Assembly: GCA_037039685.1 (NCBI GenBank)
Contig: JAWNGF010000011.1
Span: forward strand, 62,001-126,000
DNA length: 64,000 nt
Direction: 5' to 3'
DNA from: Ceratobasidium sp. AG-K
Lineage: Eukaryota > Basidiomycota > Agaricomycetes > Cantharellales > Ceratobasidiaceae
Shown: in pieces, positions 34,402 through 46,313 of the stretch
How the letters are laid out: the number at the start of each line of letters is the position of its first letter
Numbering within the stretch: the stretch's first letter is position 1
Notes under the pieces: generated by a model
The model's database searches: none
The model's input: only the letters and a program-made list of their open reading frames with translations
What the model was told of the DNA's origin: nothing
Position numbers and translations under genes: made by a program

Positions 34402-37400
34402 ATGGATGAACTAGAAATCATGTCAATATCAAATGAAAACCAATTATACCTTGATTTCACCGCTCATCCACTAGCTACGGCTCCTGGTTCTAAGTCAGTT
34501 AACAGATCAAAAAGATTCTCTGGACAAGCACTTCTTGACTGCGGCGCAACCTCCTGTTTCATCAACCCTTCCCTAGCAAAAGAGGCAAACCTTCCCCTTT
34601 TCCAACACGAAAAACCCAAGACCCTGCGAGTCATAGACGGACGAGAAGTCTTGTCTGGAAAAGTCACCCACTATACCAAATTTAAACTTGTCATGGGAAC
34701 ACATTCCAGCGAAATAGAATGTCATGTTACAAACATTGGAAGACACCCTATTGTACTCGGGATGTCATGGCTCAAGAAACATAACCCACAAATTAATTGG
34801 AAAAATAGGACAATTGCATACACAAGCGAATTCTGCTCAAAAAACTGCCTAGAAGTCCCATCTACGCTCCAAATCGCAGCAGAAACTACATTACCAGAGG
34901 AATACAAAGAGTTCGCGGATGTGTTTGACAAGTCCAGATTAGAAGAACTCCCACCTCACAGGCCAACTGACATTACGCTTGACCTCTTACCAGAAGCTAA
35001 ACTAAAGCATGGCCCTATTTACAAAACATCCCCAGCTGAAGACAAAGAAATGAAGAAAGTACTAGAGACCCTTATCCAAAGGGGACACATTCAGATTTCT
35101 AAGTCTCCTTTGGCTTCCCCGGTTCTGTTTGTCAAAAAACCACATCCAGAAGATCCAAACAACCCAGAATTACGCTTTTGCGTTGACTACAGATATGTGA
35201 ATTCGCTATGCAAATTCAACGCAAGTGGAATACCTCTATTGGACCAATGGTTAAGGGCCCTGGAAGGATTTGTCATTGGCACCACTCTAGACTTGGCACA
35301 AGGATTCCATCAAACCCGAATAGCAGCAGGCCATGAATGGAAAACAGCATTCAAAACTCAATACAGCATGTACGAATGGAAAGTCATGCCCTTCGGTCTC
35401 AAAAACGCCCCATCAAGCTTCCAGTCCCTAATCAACTCTATATTCAGGGACATTATGGGGGTTTTCGTACTCGTATACATTGATGATATCTTTGTTTTTT
35501 CCAAACGAGTCGAAGATCATCCAGGACACGTGAAAGAGGTGCTAAGAAGACTAAGGGAACACAAGCTGATCGCGAAATTGAGGAAATGCAAATTCCACCA
35601 GACCAAACTGGACTGGGTAGGATTGGTCATTTCCAATAAAGGAATCGAAACGGATCAGGAAAAGGTCACGGCGGCTATGAATTGGAAAGCTCCCAAAAAC
35701 GTCAAACAAGTTCAAGAATTCCTAGGATTCGTCAATTTCTATCAAAGATTCATTCAAGACTTTGCCGGCAAAGCCAGACCTCTGTACAACCTACTTAAGA
35801 AGGATCAAAAGTGGCAGTGGACAAGCAAAGAACAAGAGGCCATGAATGCACTAAAAGAAGCTCTTAAAGTGGCACCTGTAATGATGCAGCCCGATCAGAA
35901 TAAGGAATTTTTCCTTGAAACAGACGCGTCGGGATTTGCCACAGGAGCAGTTTTATCTCAGAAAGATGAAGAAGGGAAACTACACCCTGTAGCATTTCTT
36001 TCTAAATCACTAAATCCGGCTGAGCAAAACTATGACATTTTCGACAAAGAACTATTGGCAATAATTAGAGCTTTCAAAGAATGGCGGCACCTACTTCAAG
36101 GCACAGAAAAAGCTGTTCAAGTGATAACAGATCACAAAAATTTGGAATACTTCTCATCATCCAAACAATTGAATCAACGCCAAATCCGCTGGATGAATTT
36201 CTTGGTAGACTTCAACTTCCAAATCTTGTACAGGCCAGGAAGCCAAAACAAAAAAGCAGACATTCTCTCAAGGCGATATGACCTAGAACCTTTGGGGGGG
36301 GTAGAGAACCAAGTTCTCCTCAAACCAGACATTTTCATTTTGGCTATTACCCCTGACCAGGAGATTAATGACCTAATCAGACAAGCAATCTTTGAAGATT
36401 CCAGATTAGAAGAAGCCCACAATAAGCTGAGAAATGGAGAAAAAGTCAAAGATTGGGAATACAGAGAAGGACTCCTAATGTTCAAAGGGAAGATCTTTGT
36501 CCCCAAGGATGAAACCATCAGAAACCTGATATTGGAATCGCGCCATGACAATATTACAGCCGGGCATCCTGGACAAGCAAGAACATTAGAATTGGTCTCA
36601 AGAACTTACTACTGGCCAACCATGAAGAAATTTGTCAACTCTTATGTGTCACACTGCGAGACATGCATTTGAATTAAACCATCGAACCAACTCCCCACAG
36701 GACTACTGCGTCCTTTACATATTCCTGAGAGACCCTGGGAAGAGATCTCCTATGACATGATTGTAGGGCTCCCAGAATCAGAAGGATATGACGCAATCTT
36801 GACAGTAGTAGATCGGTTCTCCAAGATGGCACACTATATCCCTTGCAAATCAACGGCCACAGCAGTAGACATAGCCAATATCTTCATTGCAAACATTTGG
36901 AAACTTCACGGCATCCCAAAAGCAACAGTCTCGGATAGAGGATCCACTTTCAACTCAAAGTTCATTAGGCATCTGTACAAATGGTTGGACGTAAAACCTA
37001 CCTTCAGCACAGCCTACCATCCAAGGACAGACGGACAGTCAGAACGAGCAAACCAAGTCGTTGAAATCTTTATCAGGGCTTTTGTCAACCATAGGCAAAA
37101 TGACTGGGTGGCCCTGCTCCCTATGGCAGAATTTGCTTACAACAATGGAATCCAAGCATCCACTGGCAAAACCCCTTTCCAAATCTGCCAGGGTTTCAAC
37201 CCTAGAATGAACATTGGGGAAGAATCAGACTATACTGTCCCTGAAGCTGATGCCCATGCGGAATTCCTGTTGAAAGGATACGACGAAGTCAAAGCTGCCC
37301 TTATCCTAGCAAATCAGTCCTATAAATACTACTTTGATAAAGGAGCCAAAGAACCAGAAGAGATAAACCTGGGGGATAAAGTCTGGCTTAATCATCAGAA

Positions 37401-37800
37401 CATTTCCACAGACAGACCCTCAGTAAAACTCTCCCACAAAGTTTTAGGCCCTTACAAAGTAATGGAAAGAGTAGGAACTCATGCCTTTAGACTGGAATTA
37501 CCAAAATCAATGAAAGTTCATCCTGTCTTCCACGTCATGCTGCTCAAGAAATTCCACTCTGACCCCCACGGCCGCGAACCCGCTCAACCACCCCCTATTG
37601 TCACACAAGATGGAGAGGAAGAATGGGAAGTCGAAGAGATCCTTAATTCCAAGAAAATCCGCCGTCAACTCCACTATTACGTTAAGTGGAAAGGATACTC
37701 TCATGCAGACAACTCTTGGCAGTCAAAGGAAGATCTCAAAAACGCTCCTGAACTGGTTGATAAATTTCACAAACTCCACCCCACCGCGCCAGGCCCTTAG
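34402..37800 (+). pseudogene. Gypsy-B pol with chromodomain, one in-frame stop
   Basis: ATG at 34402, -1 frame relative to gag. Order: retropepsin (LLDCGATSCFIN), reverse transcriptase (YIDDIFVF near 35476), RNase H (LETDASGFATG, intact Asp), the integrase zinc finger (HDNITAGHPG to CETC), the DDE core (VVDRFSKMAHY, STAYHPRTDGQSE) and a C-terminal chromodomain (EEWEVEEILNSKK, YVKWKGYSHADNSW). TGA at 36670-36672 directly after the integrase zinc finger (CETCI) replaces one codon, probably CGA. The frame resumes and ends at TAG 37798-37800, about 10 bp before the LTR. With that codon restored in principle, no other break is seen. Confidence 0.93.
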
Positions 37801-37810
37801 GAGGGGGTAA

Positions 37811-38225
37811 TGTCATGAGCTGACTAAGCTCAGACATTTTATTCCGATTTTATATCTTTTTTTCCGAACACTTTCCTTTTTTGGTACAAATGTCCTCTGG
37901 CGCTTAAACTTGTATCATGTGACGTATTTGTCTTTTCATTTGATATTGGTGATGCTTCCGGAACTTCCAGAATGTCGAGTCATGTCTTTTATCTTGCTTA
38001 TCATCGGTTGTACTCGGCTTTCCCACACTGATATCTAATGACATGGCACAGTTCCCTCATGTATATAAACCCAGAGGTCAAGCCGGTTAACGACAGGGCT
38101 TGACCTCTTCTCCACTAGGACTTGCTAAATCAAATCCTCTTAACTATCGCTACTCCTTGGGTTCTAAGACTTCTCTAAGTCGAACCCCTTAACTTTCATA
38201 TACCTAATTGACCCAAGTCGGGACA
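37811..38225 (+). repeat. Gypsy-B 3' LTR
   Basis: 415 bp. Six differences from the 5' LTR, all CpG against TpG/CpA. Preceded by a purine tract (aggaggggg, about 37799-37807). Confidence 0.95.
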
Positions 38226-38443
38226 ATATTCCAGGAACTAAGTAATGCTTCAACCACAATGCAGCTTACCAACAAGCATGGCATACCTTGAGACACAGTC
38301 TGCACCGCTCGGATGATTACATGTACAGCCTTTAATTTGTCATTGGTAGGGACTCCTAAGATTGGCTTTAAATCATACACATTTTTCTGGTAATTGGGGG
38401 GTGATGGCAGGTTGCAGACCCGGGTTGGAGTTGCTCGCACCAT
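38226..38443 (-). pseudogene. N-terminal exons of a two-module family gene, cut by Gypsy-B
   Basis: Exon 38443-38287 starts at an ATG and encodes NYQKNVYDLKPILGVP..., the module 1 signature. An intron (38286-38238, gtatgc to ttacttag) leads to the first codons of exon 2 (PGI, 38237 onward), which run into the target duplication. Beyond the Gypsy-B 5' LTR the exon resumes on the minus strand below 31274 (F-A-P-E...), and more of the gene lies beyond Gypsy-A. The gene is disrupted. Confidence 0.7.
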
Positions 38444-39337
38444 AGCAAGTAGCGGCTGGTGGCAAGCATATCAAGTGGCACATGAGGCAGCCTGGTTTGT
38501 TTATCCCACATGGCTACCTGATGATCTGCCATGACTCTTGGGCATAGTACTACTATCCTCAATATATGCAGTTTGGTATAATAGACAGTTCAGTACTTGA
38601 GCAAAGCACAATTGAGTATCATCAGTGTTGTCTTTTTTGGATCTCCCTTGAATTGAATGTATTGTGGAGAGCAGCTGATTGCTGCAACCATGGTTAATCG
38701 GTGACTGGAAGTTATGACAACGTAGTACCGGGTATACCATATATAGTATGTAACAATGATAAATAATCAAGACTGGACCTGTCACAACTTTGTGTCTCAG
38801 TTTTGCTGGTGGATTGGCCTTGACGAGCAAGGTGACTTTGGCTTGGAGCCTCCAACCCATCATACAGCCTCATTTGCGTTTGAGTTACACCGCAACTGGG
38901 ATGCACAAGTAATCAAAATAATTTGTTCTTCAATGATGAAACCCCTTCTTGCAGGGTATACTCGCGCCTAAATCAACATCACTTTTAATCAGAGGTCTCC
39001 TGATCTCGGAGGGGACGTAGTCTATTCATTACTGACCCGGTACATGCGTTCAGCGGACTTGCGAGGTCTAAAATAAGTTCCCACAGGACCAGGGCCTTAT
39101 TAACTTGAGGCGCTGGGTTCCATCCGTATTTAGCTCAGCAAACCTGATTCGAGCTCCAGCTTAATCTCAAGTGACCCTGTCCTAAGGCGTGGGTAACAGG
39201 CATTAATGACCCTAGAATATCCCTTGGCCACTAACATTATGTACAGCATAACTTGCGACAATAATGATGAGGCCACAAAAGCCTCGAAACCAGTTATTTA
39301 TGCATGCACTTGATTACATGGGGGTTTGAATACAACA
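38444..39337. other. intergenic, nothing recognised
   Basis: Short open frames only; no family motif found. Confidence 0.5.
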
Positions 39338-40339
39338 CTAATCCTTGAATATGCATCCATTTTCGACCCATTCTTTGACCTGCGCTTCTAGTGCGGCATT
39401 CGTAGCTGTGGCCGCAGTTGAAGCCGCTCCTTTGCCAGTATAGTAAAAGGAGCCATAGTGGCTGGAACGGCACTTGCAGCAGGTGTAACTACCGCTACTG
39501 TAGTATGTAATGCCGGCGCAATTTCCGCAATGGTACTGGTTCACGTTCATGCTAGGCACTCTACCCAGGGGATATTGCTCTCGGATGCGATGTATCAGAA
39601 GAAGACTCTGGGAACCAAGTTTTGTTGCTTCGTCCGTAGTAAGTGGGGTCGTGCGTTGACATAGCTTGACATGCGCAGGTGCGAGCCAATCTTTGATCTC
39701 AAACTCCCTCGCAAAAACAATTTTGTCGACGTCGCTCAGAACGTTCCCAGCCAGAGGGAGAAGGTAGGAACGAAGTTCCGAGAAGTTCCACATATTTGCG
39801 AGCCGAAATGAAGGAATAATAAGTGACGCTTCTGGCGATGGCTGATTCGTCGAGAAATGCCTGAATCAACGTATGCCTTAATATAGCGGGAATTTAAAAC
39901 ACATGAAGAACTTACGTAGCATACAACACCGTCAATAGCGATTCGAAGTCGGAAGTTGACACCCCTTTCATTATGATAGGATTCTCGGGTGACGACCCCT
40001 CCACAGGCCCATCGCTGTCTTCTTTTGGTAATTTGAACATGTCGGAGAACGTTTCGGACTTGACGAGTTGATACTTGTGAACGTTGAACAACGTATCCTC
40101 AATCTGACCAAAGCGTGAGTATTTGATCTAATTTTCCCGAATGATTTACAAGCCTCCTACCTGTATCACAACAAGAGTATTATCGAAATAAAATTTCGAG
40201 TGACGTTTGGGAGTCGAGGGGGACCTATTGGACACCTCGAGCTCCGCTGGAGAGCCCGACTGCGTCAGCCTTTAACATGGCATGCTCTAAACCCCAGACG
40301 CCTACCGGGCTCCGTAGTTGCTGTGTCAGTCGCCGGCAT
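39338..40339 (-). CDS. BTB/POZ domain protein
   Basis: The last exon 39860-39338 and middle exon 40103-39916 are phase-consistent. The upstream exon ends at 40161 (KRHSKFYFDNTLVVIQ). The likely start is ATG 40339 (MPATDTATTEPG), but the first splice could not be fixed. The BTB core is IEDTLFNVHKYQLVKSETFS, MFKLPKED, FESLLTVLYATHFS. The C-terminal part contains WNFSELRSYLLPLA, KIVFAREFEIKDWL and a Cys-rich segment (YHCGNCAGITYYSSG, TCCKCRSSHYG). It ends GCIFKD. This matches a large Rhizoctonia-type BTB family; such proteins often serve in CUL3 ubiquitin ligases, but the role here is unknown. Confidence 0.75.
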
Positions 40340-40839
40340 TTTGGAACTTTTCTTCTTCATGAGAGTGGTAGGTGGCAAGCGTTAGGTCGCAGTCCGGCTA
40401 GCCACAATCCTTAAAGAGTCACGACGGACTGACAGGCGCCGCCTTGTGATTGGCCGCTCCCCAGATTATTGTCTTTCGGCGCAACGCGGTGATGCAGGGG
40501 GGATGAATATAGGTTCATTTGAGACTCCGACCTCCGGAGCTCGAGGTGGTATGATCAGTCACATGCGTGGCGACGCAAGCAGGAGTCACCACTTCGGTTA
40601 TCGGATGTTTAATGGGGGCTCGCGTAGCTTCTACGCTGTTTATCCTATAAGCTTGGTACCATCACGAGACTTGAACTATGACAATTCGGATTCTTCCAGG
40701 TTATTGCCCAAACGCTTCTCGTTATGCATTACCGTCAAGCATTGGGATACCGATGGAACGTACGCATGTTCGTATAATCTACTGAACTCCATGGACTGGT
40801 TCAAAGTCAATCGACACGTGCGAAGGTAGCTCAAGAGGA

Positions 40840-41270
40840 GTATGAACTACATCCTAGATTAGCGTGTGTGAGAGAAGCGCAACACACTGCATTATAACAT
40901 ACCTCAGAAAATAATGCCCAGGGGTGCCGTTCGCGATACCTAGCCATCATGCGATCAAAAAGTCTCAGATGTCTCGGCTACAAGGACTTGCCCACCTGCA
41001 CCTCAAACAAGTACTGTGCGAGGCGCATCGACAGATCGGGGCTGAACATTCCGGGAACTGGGTTTAATAATCTCAATGTGCTTGTCCAAGACGTTGACGC
41101 TCAGTTGTCTTGCCTTGTGAAACGCTCTGAGCAGCCCTAATCACAGCGTGTGTACCTTTGACCTCGTCATCATTTGGGGTGCCGACAACGGGCTTAAGGT
41201 TGTATACGTTCTCGAGGTAGTCGGGGAGCGCGGGAGGATCGCAGGTTCGAGTTGTAGTTGCTTGTACCAT
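40840..41270 (-). pseudogene. Two-module family copy, truncated in module 2
   Basis: ATG 41270 opens MVQATTTRTCDPP and DYLENVYNLKPVVGTPNDD (module 1). The next exon (PGMFSPDLSMRLAQYLFEVQ) follows a GC-AG-like intron, then ARYRERHPWALFSE. Module 2 begins (DVVHTPLELPSHVSIDFEPV) but meets a stop after HGVQ, where the family has VPSDEQL. The downstream exons are missing. Spacing and splice phases equal those of the fuller copy at 42403-43885. Confidence 0.65.
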
Positions 41271-42402
41271 GGTCGATAGTCGTCAGCGCTGATCGTAGGA
41301 AGCGGCACGTGACGCACGGTTTATTTTTATTTTTATATTTAAATACGTTATATTGGCTACAAGAACACATGGTCTAACCGCCGAGAAACAGAAAACCGGG
41401 ACAACTATACGAAGGTAAAGAAGAGTAGAGCTATGGCTAGTAGGTGTACGTTAAGCGGGTGCCGGAGGCGCAATACGGAAGCTAAGGAACGACTATACTA
41501 TTTGGTAAAAGCAGACGAGCAAACACGTGACGCACGGGGGCCTTTCTTCTCGCGATCACCACACGCATTCTAGCCAAACGATAACAGAATAAGCCTGCTC
41601 TTGTGACCAATTTTGGTCACTATAAACCCCCAGAAAAAATTATGCCATACACCGATAACGGCTCCGGACGGTGAACTCTTGTCTCAAGTGTTGCTTAAAC
41701 CAAAGCCATGAAATCGGACCCCCAGGATCTGGTCTCGCCCCGCTATCAGGCAGTAACTTCTGGGAGCTCTTGTCGCTTATAAAACTCACCTCTCTGCTAT
41801 ATATCCTGCGCGTTCACGAAACCCAATATACCCACGACGTGCAGCCTACCTGGTTTGATGACCCACCCTCAAGCGTCATGTGCGTTTCCCCCCCGATTGG
41901 TTCTTGTCAGTGTGTCTCGTCTATCGAAATCTGGCCATCATTATGTCATTTATTTCCAATGATTTCCCTCGTTTCTTGAGTCAGAATCATCCACAAGAGG
42001 GCACAGCACTTCTCACGCAACGTCGCTTACTCCCGTCCGCGTTTGGCTTGCCGCGCCGTTTAGCTAACCTGAATTTACTTTCTAAAACCACGACTTGCTT
42101 CTCTTAGTTGCTAGCAGCGCCTAGACATACGGCGCTGGGTGGATATCGTCGGCTACCTTGTACCATTGTGCTAGCGTCTCACAGTGAGCTACCGCAAGGC
42201 AGGGTGAAGAGCGTCTGAATCTTTGTTGATACATCGACCCCATGACTCTAGGTTAATTTTTTTTATTTAGGATCAGACTCCAGGCATGTTGGTCGGTTTC
42301 AATGCTTGCGGGTAGGTGCCAGAAAGAAACAATTCTATTCATATTGCGCAGCACCGCTCAACTGATTCTTCCTGTCTCATCGGCGTAGTTACATATGGGA
42401 AA
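41271..42402. other. intergenic, partly AT-rich; nothing recognised
   Basis: AT-rich tract near 41320-41350. No gene or repeat family identified. Confidence 0.5.
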
Positions 42403-43885
42403 TCAGCCTCTGCGGGTTCGATTGTTGATGTAGTTCAATAGACGTCTCTCTCCATCACCTCTCCTGTTGTCTGCGATGGCCGGCGTGCCATCCGGGTGAA
42501 TCAGGCCGCTGCCAATGATGTAAAATTGAAGGTACCGAGCCAGATTTTCATTTGATAGATGAGATACCCGCAACACGCCATCCGTGCCTTGTGCGAGAAG
42601 CGGAAGTCCTTGAGACTAACATTGGATTGAATAGCGTTAATAATATCATTTTGAGAACGGATATACTAACCGTTGGGAACTCTCCCTCATCATTCATTAT
42701 CTCAAAATTTGCCGTGAGAGAATACCCATTGGAATGATAAAATGAGCGTGTGCCCTGGACGAACCACCGTCAGAGAATAAAACGTTGTGGCCTCAAATAT
42801 CCACACTCACCTGGGCGTAATTCTGTTGAGTCCGAATCAATACTTGCTTAACCCCGTGCAACGTATCCGCTATTTTGGTCAATCGATCGTTTGACTCAGC
42901 CACCATTTTTCGAAGCGACGCTGCACCCGTTGGCGCAGTATGAGGCAGTGACGTAGCTTGCTGAGCCGTGGAAGGATTACCAACCCTTGGCTCGTTCGAT
43001 ACTTCGAGTATTTCTTCATCAGATAATTTGTTTGCCATGTCCAATGGTGGTCGAGTTTGGCGACTCGGGCGGGCCGATCCAGACATATTCACTTCCTTCC
43101 CGCCAGATTGCAACTCGGATCCCAACTCAGCACGTGGCGCGTTGTGCATGTATCGAGCTATATGAATAACTAGTTATCTACGATAGAGTATAATGGCCAG
43201 ACCTCTTACCAAGTTGGATATTGAACAAGTGCTGCGACAGCTCCATGCTTATGGCTGGATCGAACATCGAGGGAACTGAAGTAGAATAGTCAAGTAAACC
43301 ATTGACGGCTATCAAGAGTATCCATTCTAGGACTTACATGTAGCCATTTGCTCGTAGCCACGCATCGCTGCTTGAGCAGCTTGCAACTCCTCGTCCGACG
43401 GGACGCCAACAACGGGCGCAAGTGTGAATGTGACATGCGAGGGCAAAGTTGGAGGCGTATGCACCATATCCTAGGGTAGGCCCAATGAGTCCTGCCCGAC
43501 GAAGACCGCACGACATACGTCTGGAAACATGCTACAGGGATGCTTATCCCGATACCTCGCTGTGACCAATCAGCCGGCGTCTTCTACCAAGCACTTATTG
43601 ACCTACCCATCTGGACCTCGAAAAGATGTTGGGCAAGACTCATTGATAAACCAGGATCAAACATCCCGGGAAACTAGAAATACAAGATAAGGTGATGAAA
43701 CAAGCGCTCGTTGAGCGGACAGTGGACCTACTTTGAGCGGCATTTTGTGCTGCCCGGATGACAGCCAGTATTCCTTTTACCTCGCCATCGTTCGGGGATC
43801 CAACGATCGGTTTGAGGTCGTATACGTTCTTGAGATACTCTGGAAGTACAGGCGGGAGGTATAAGGCGTTCTGGGTTTGCTTCAT
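42403..43885 (-). CDS. Two-module family gene, most complete copy (unknown function)
   Basis: Exons on the minus strand: 43885-43732 (MKQTQNALYLPP, LKNVYDLKPIVGSPNDGEVK), 43673-43607 (FPGMFDPGLSMSLAQHLFEV), 43559-43519, 43470-43338 (HTPPTLPSHVTFTLAPVVG, VPSDEEL), 43275-43210 (FPSMFDPAISMELSQHLFNI), 43157-42811, 42754-42671, 42615-42403. Exons 43470 onward join in frame. Read alone from the ATG at 43467 they give 279 codons. Parts 1-2 and 4-5 are diverged copies of one two-part module, so the protein has an internal duplication. The exon at 43673 has one extra T at its start compared with three other copies, giving a +1 shift at the first junction. No enzyme motif, signal peptide or membrane segment is recognised. 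Confidence 0.65.
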
Positions 43886-44534
43886 TGTGATGTGGTGGGT
43901 GGGACCCTGAAACTGGTTGGGTGGCAATGGTGGATGACGTGCTCAATTCAAATAGAACTCTCGGTAGGGCCCACATCCGCCCCAATTCATTCATAAGTTA
44001 ACCTGGGGACGCGATCCGAGCGAAAATTCCAAACTAGCCCGCCACGCTCAATCATACGCCCGCCACAGTAAAAAGCCCCTCGCAATGCTAAGCTACTTGT
44101 TTGGACTGGTAGGCGAGATCGGGTAGAAACCCCCCTTCAGCCGTCGGTTCGTATCTGAATGGAGTGTTATCGATGAGGCTCGGCCGCAGGACATAGGAGC
44201 CAGGCTGATATCCGGCCGCATGATAGTTGCGCTATTCTAGTCAATGTACTTTGGTCTGGGCCTCTTGGCTGATATGATCAACAGGGACCCGAACACGAGC
44301 GCCGGTCAAGTTCTAGAACCGGGGACAAGACACCCGGCTCGGATACTTGTGCTGGCGCTAATTACCTGGCCTGGTGGACGCGTGAACGACCCAACTTGCT
44401 CTCCTCGCTCACTACGACTATCAAGCCTGGTTGTGATATCGTACACAACCCTCGGATTAGATTTCGCTGTTGCCTTTGCTACCCTAAGCAACCAACATCG
44501 AATATCAGAAGAAATCTAGTTTCTGACAAAAATT
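43886..44534. other. intergenic between divergently oriented genes
   Basis: Shared 5' flank of the family gene (minus) and the membrane-protein gene (plus). Nothing else recognised. Confidence 0.5.
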
Positions 44535-46313
44535 ATGAGCCATCTAGGCCACTACTCCAAAGTTGACCATGGCAGCCCGCCCTCCTCCACTACACCCATT
44601 TCTTCCATCGATTACTACTCCAAGTCGAAAGACTCCGTTGTATACCCCCCACCAAACACCTTTAAACCTGACAATTGGGTATTGGCACGCACAGTCTGGC
44701 CTTTAGTGGTGTATTGCTTAGCTGCTCTGGGTGTTGCCGGATTCATGGGTGGCCTTGATGGCCGTGAGTTCAATTTAACTGACCGACAGCCATTGGTCAC
44801 CTTTCCAAACGGAACAACAGCCCGGTCTGGTCGATTTGCCCCACTGCAAACAGATGCAACTACCATCCTTTCCATTATTTTATCTATATTTCGCTGGCTG
44901 CTCACAGCCTGGGTCGGAGCGCTGAGCTGGTACATTCTATTCTATCTCCTCGACATGAACGGGCTTTCACATCGAGACGTTTACTATATGATCACATGGG
45001 GATCCCTGCGCCCTAGAACGTACTTTCGAGACCGTCGTATTCTTGCCGTAGGCGCAATTCTTATGTTCACGATATGCGCCCAGTTTTCGGCGCCATTGGT
45101 GACGGGCTCTATAACGTGGACGCCTTCCAATCAGGATGCAAGACTCTCCATCAATCCCTCGATCAACGTCGCAGTGGCTGTAGACTCGCCTGAATGGAAA
45201 TATCACAACAACATGACTAGCTGGCGCGAGCGAGTTGCGGTGCAGGCCGCGGGGCTCGCCACCGTCGCGTGGGGGCGAGACATCGAACGCGGGATCTTGA
45301 AGCGGGCCCTTCCATCCGCAGCAAATTTCGCGATTAATAGCACGATCGCAAATGTCACCCTACCATATTTCTCCATTACCAGTTTCCAGTGGATTGAAGA
45401 CCCCGACAATACACTGCCCCAGAGTCAGCTCGACGTCCCCGACACAGTAGCCCCAATCCTTAGCACCCGCAACGACAGTAATCCACTCATAGTTCCGGGC
45501 TCCGTGGCATTTATCCCGGAAGAAGGTTGGACCCTGCCCCTAAGTTTCGCATTGAAGCCATTTCCTGCACCCTCAATCGCTAATGAATCCCGCATAATGG
45601 TGGCGTACCTCAGCTTCCAACCAGAGAATCCCGATTGTTCCGACGATTCCAAGATGTTCAAGCGCCCGGGACCCGCGTCGCCGGTCAAGTACCATCGGCA
45701 CAAGAATGTCTGCTATGCGTTCGCTCGAGTATCTTATCTGGCGGGTGCAACCACCTGCAGAAATTGCCGCATCTCTTCGAGTTCAACCGTTCAAAGCGAT
45801 ATCAATCAGGTGCTCTCTGTCCAACCCGATCCAATGACTCACGAGGCCTTGCGTCTCTTGCCTGACGTCATGGGCAACCTCATACTCATGAACTCGTCCA
45901 TCCCTTCCAACTGGGAAAAATTCGAAGAATATGCCACCTCAGTACTCGTGCGGGCGTATTCGGGCTCATGGATGGCACTCGCTGAACGTACCAGTCGTTG
46001 GGTGGACAACGGTAAACTCAGCACGGTAGTTTCTCCCAAGGTTTCCGCTTCGCGAGCCGATGTGGATCTACGCCGAATAGCCGTGTGGCTTCTTATTCAT
46101 ATTATTGTTACAGTTGTAGGCGCTTGCTTTTTCGTGATTCAATCTCACTCGACGCATCCATTGACCGGCGACACGAGCATGGTCCCGTTCTACCTCGATA
46201 CGAGCCAAGTAACGAAACCCGACAAGCCCAACGCACCTTTGACTAACGAGGATCTCAAAGTCGTACCCGTCGATGGTCACTGGAAGATTATCAAGGAGGA
46301 GAGACTCATGTAG
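44535..46313 (+). CDS. Intronless multi-pass membrane protein of unknown function
   Basis: A single 592-codon frame from ATG 44535 (MSHLGHYSKVDHG) to TAG 46313. Four hydrophobic segments: about residues 52-74 (VWPLVVYCLAALGVAGFM), 108-140 (ILSIILSIFRWLLTAW), 168-190 (ILAVGAILMFTICAQF) and near the C-terminus (RIAVWLLIHIIVTVVGACFF). A long probably extracellular loop of about 330 residues lies between the last two, with several N-x-S/T sites and a few Cys. The cytosolic tail is short. This layout is common for uncharacterised basidiomycete membrane proteins. No transporter signature seen. Long intact reading in an intron-rich genome supports a real gene. Confidence 0.85.
   Translation: MSHLGHYSKVDHGSPPSSTTPISSIDYYSKSKDSVVYPPPNTFKPDNWVLARTVWPLVVYCLAALGVAGFMGGLDGREFNLTDRQPLVTFPNGTTARSGRFAPLQTDATTILSIILSIFRWLLTAWVGALSWYILFYLLDMNGLSHRDVYYMITWGSLRPRTYFRDRRILAVGAILMFTICAQFSAPLVTGSITWTPSNQDARLSINPSINVAVAVDSPEWKYHNNMTSWRERVAVQAAGLATVAWGRDIERGILKRALPSAANFAINSTIANVTLPYFSITSFQWIEDPDNTLPQSQLDVPDTVAPILSTRNDSNPLIVPGSVAFIPEEGWTLPLSFALKPFPAPSIANESRIMVAYLSFQPENPDCSDDSKMFKRPGPASPVKYHRHKNVCYAFARVSYLAGATTCRNCRISSSSTVQSDINQVLSVQPDPMTHEALRLLPDVMGNLILMNSSIPSNWEKFEEYATSVLVRAYSGSWMALAERTSRWVDNGKLSTVVSPKVSASRADVDLRRIAVWLLIHIIVTVVGACFFVIQSHSTHPLTGDTSMVPFYLDTSQVTKPDKPNAPLTNEDLKVVPVDGHWKIIKEERLM

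Larger units (their letters stand above)
31279..38225 (+). mobile_element. Gypsy-B: complete Ty3/Gypsy chromovirus with an extra 5' ORF
   Basis: 6947 bp with 415-bp LTRs (31279-31693, 37811-38225) differing at six sites, and perfect target duplication atatt (31274-31278, 38226-38230). Order: LTR, self-priming primer site, coiled-coil ORF, gag, pol with chromodomain, LTR. It is a different family from Gypsy-A. The right flank is exon 2 of a two-module family gene. Stops in gag and pol make this copy non-autonomous. Confidence 0.95.

Noticed and set aside
26173..36672. In-frame TGA codons of Gypsy A and B (26173, 28224, 33974, 36670) as programmed readthrough
   Set aside because: They lie within domains, at several places per element; CpG-type nonsense decay explains them more simply.
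40446..40829. 127-codon plus-strand frame near the BTB gene
   Set aside because: Overlaps the degenerate end of a minus-strand family copy and has no recognisable motif.
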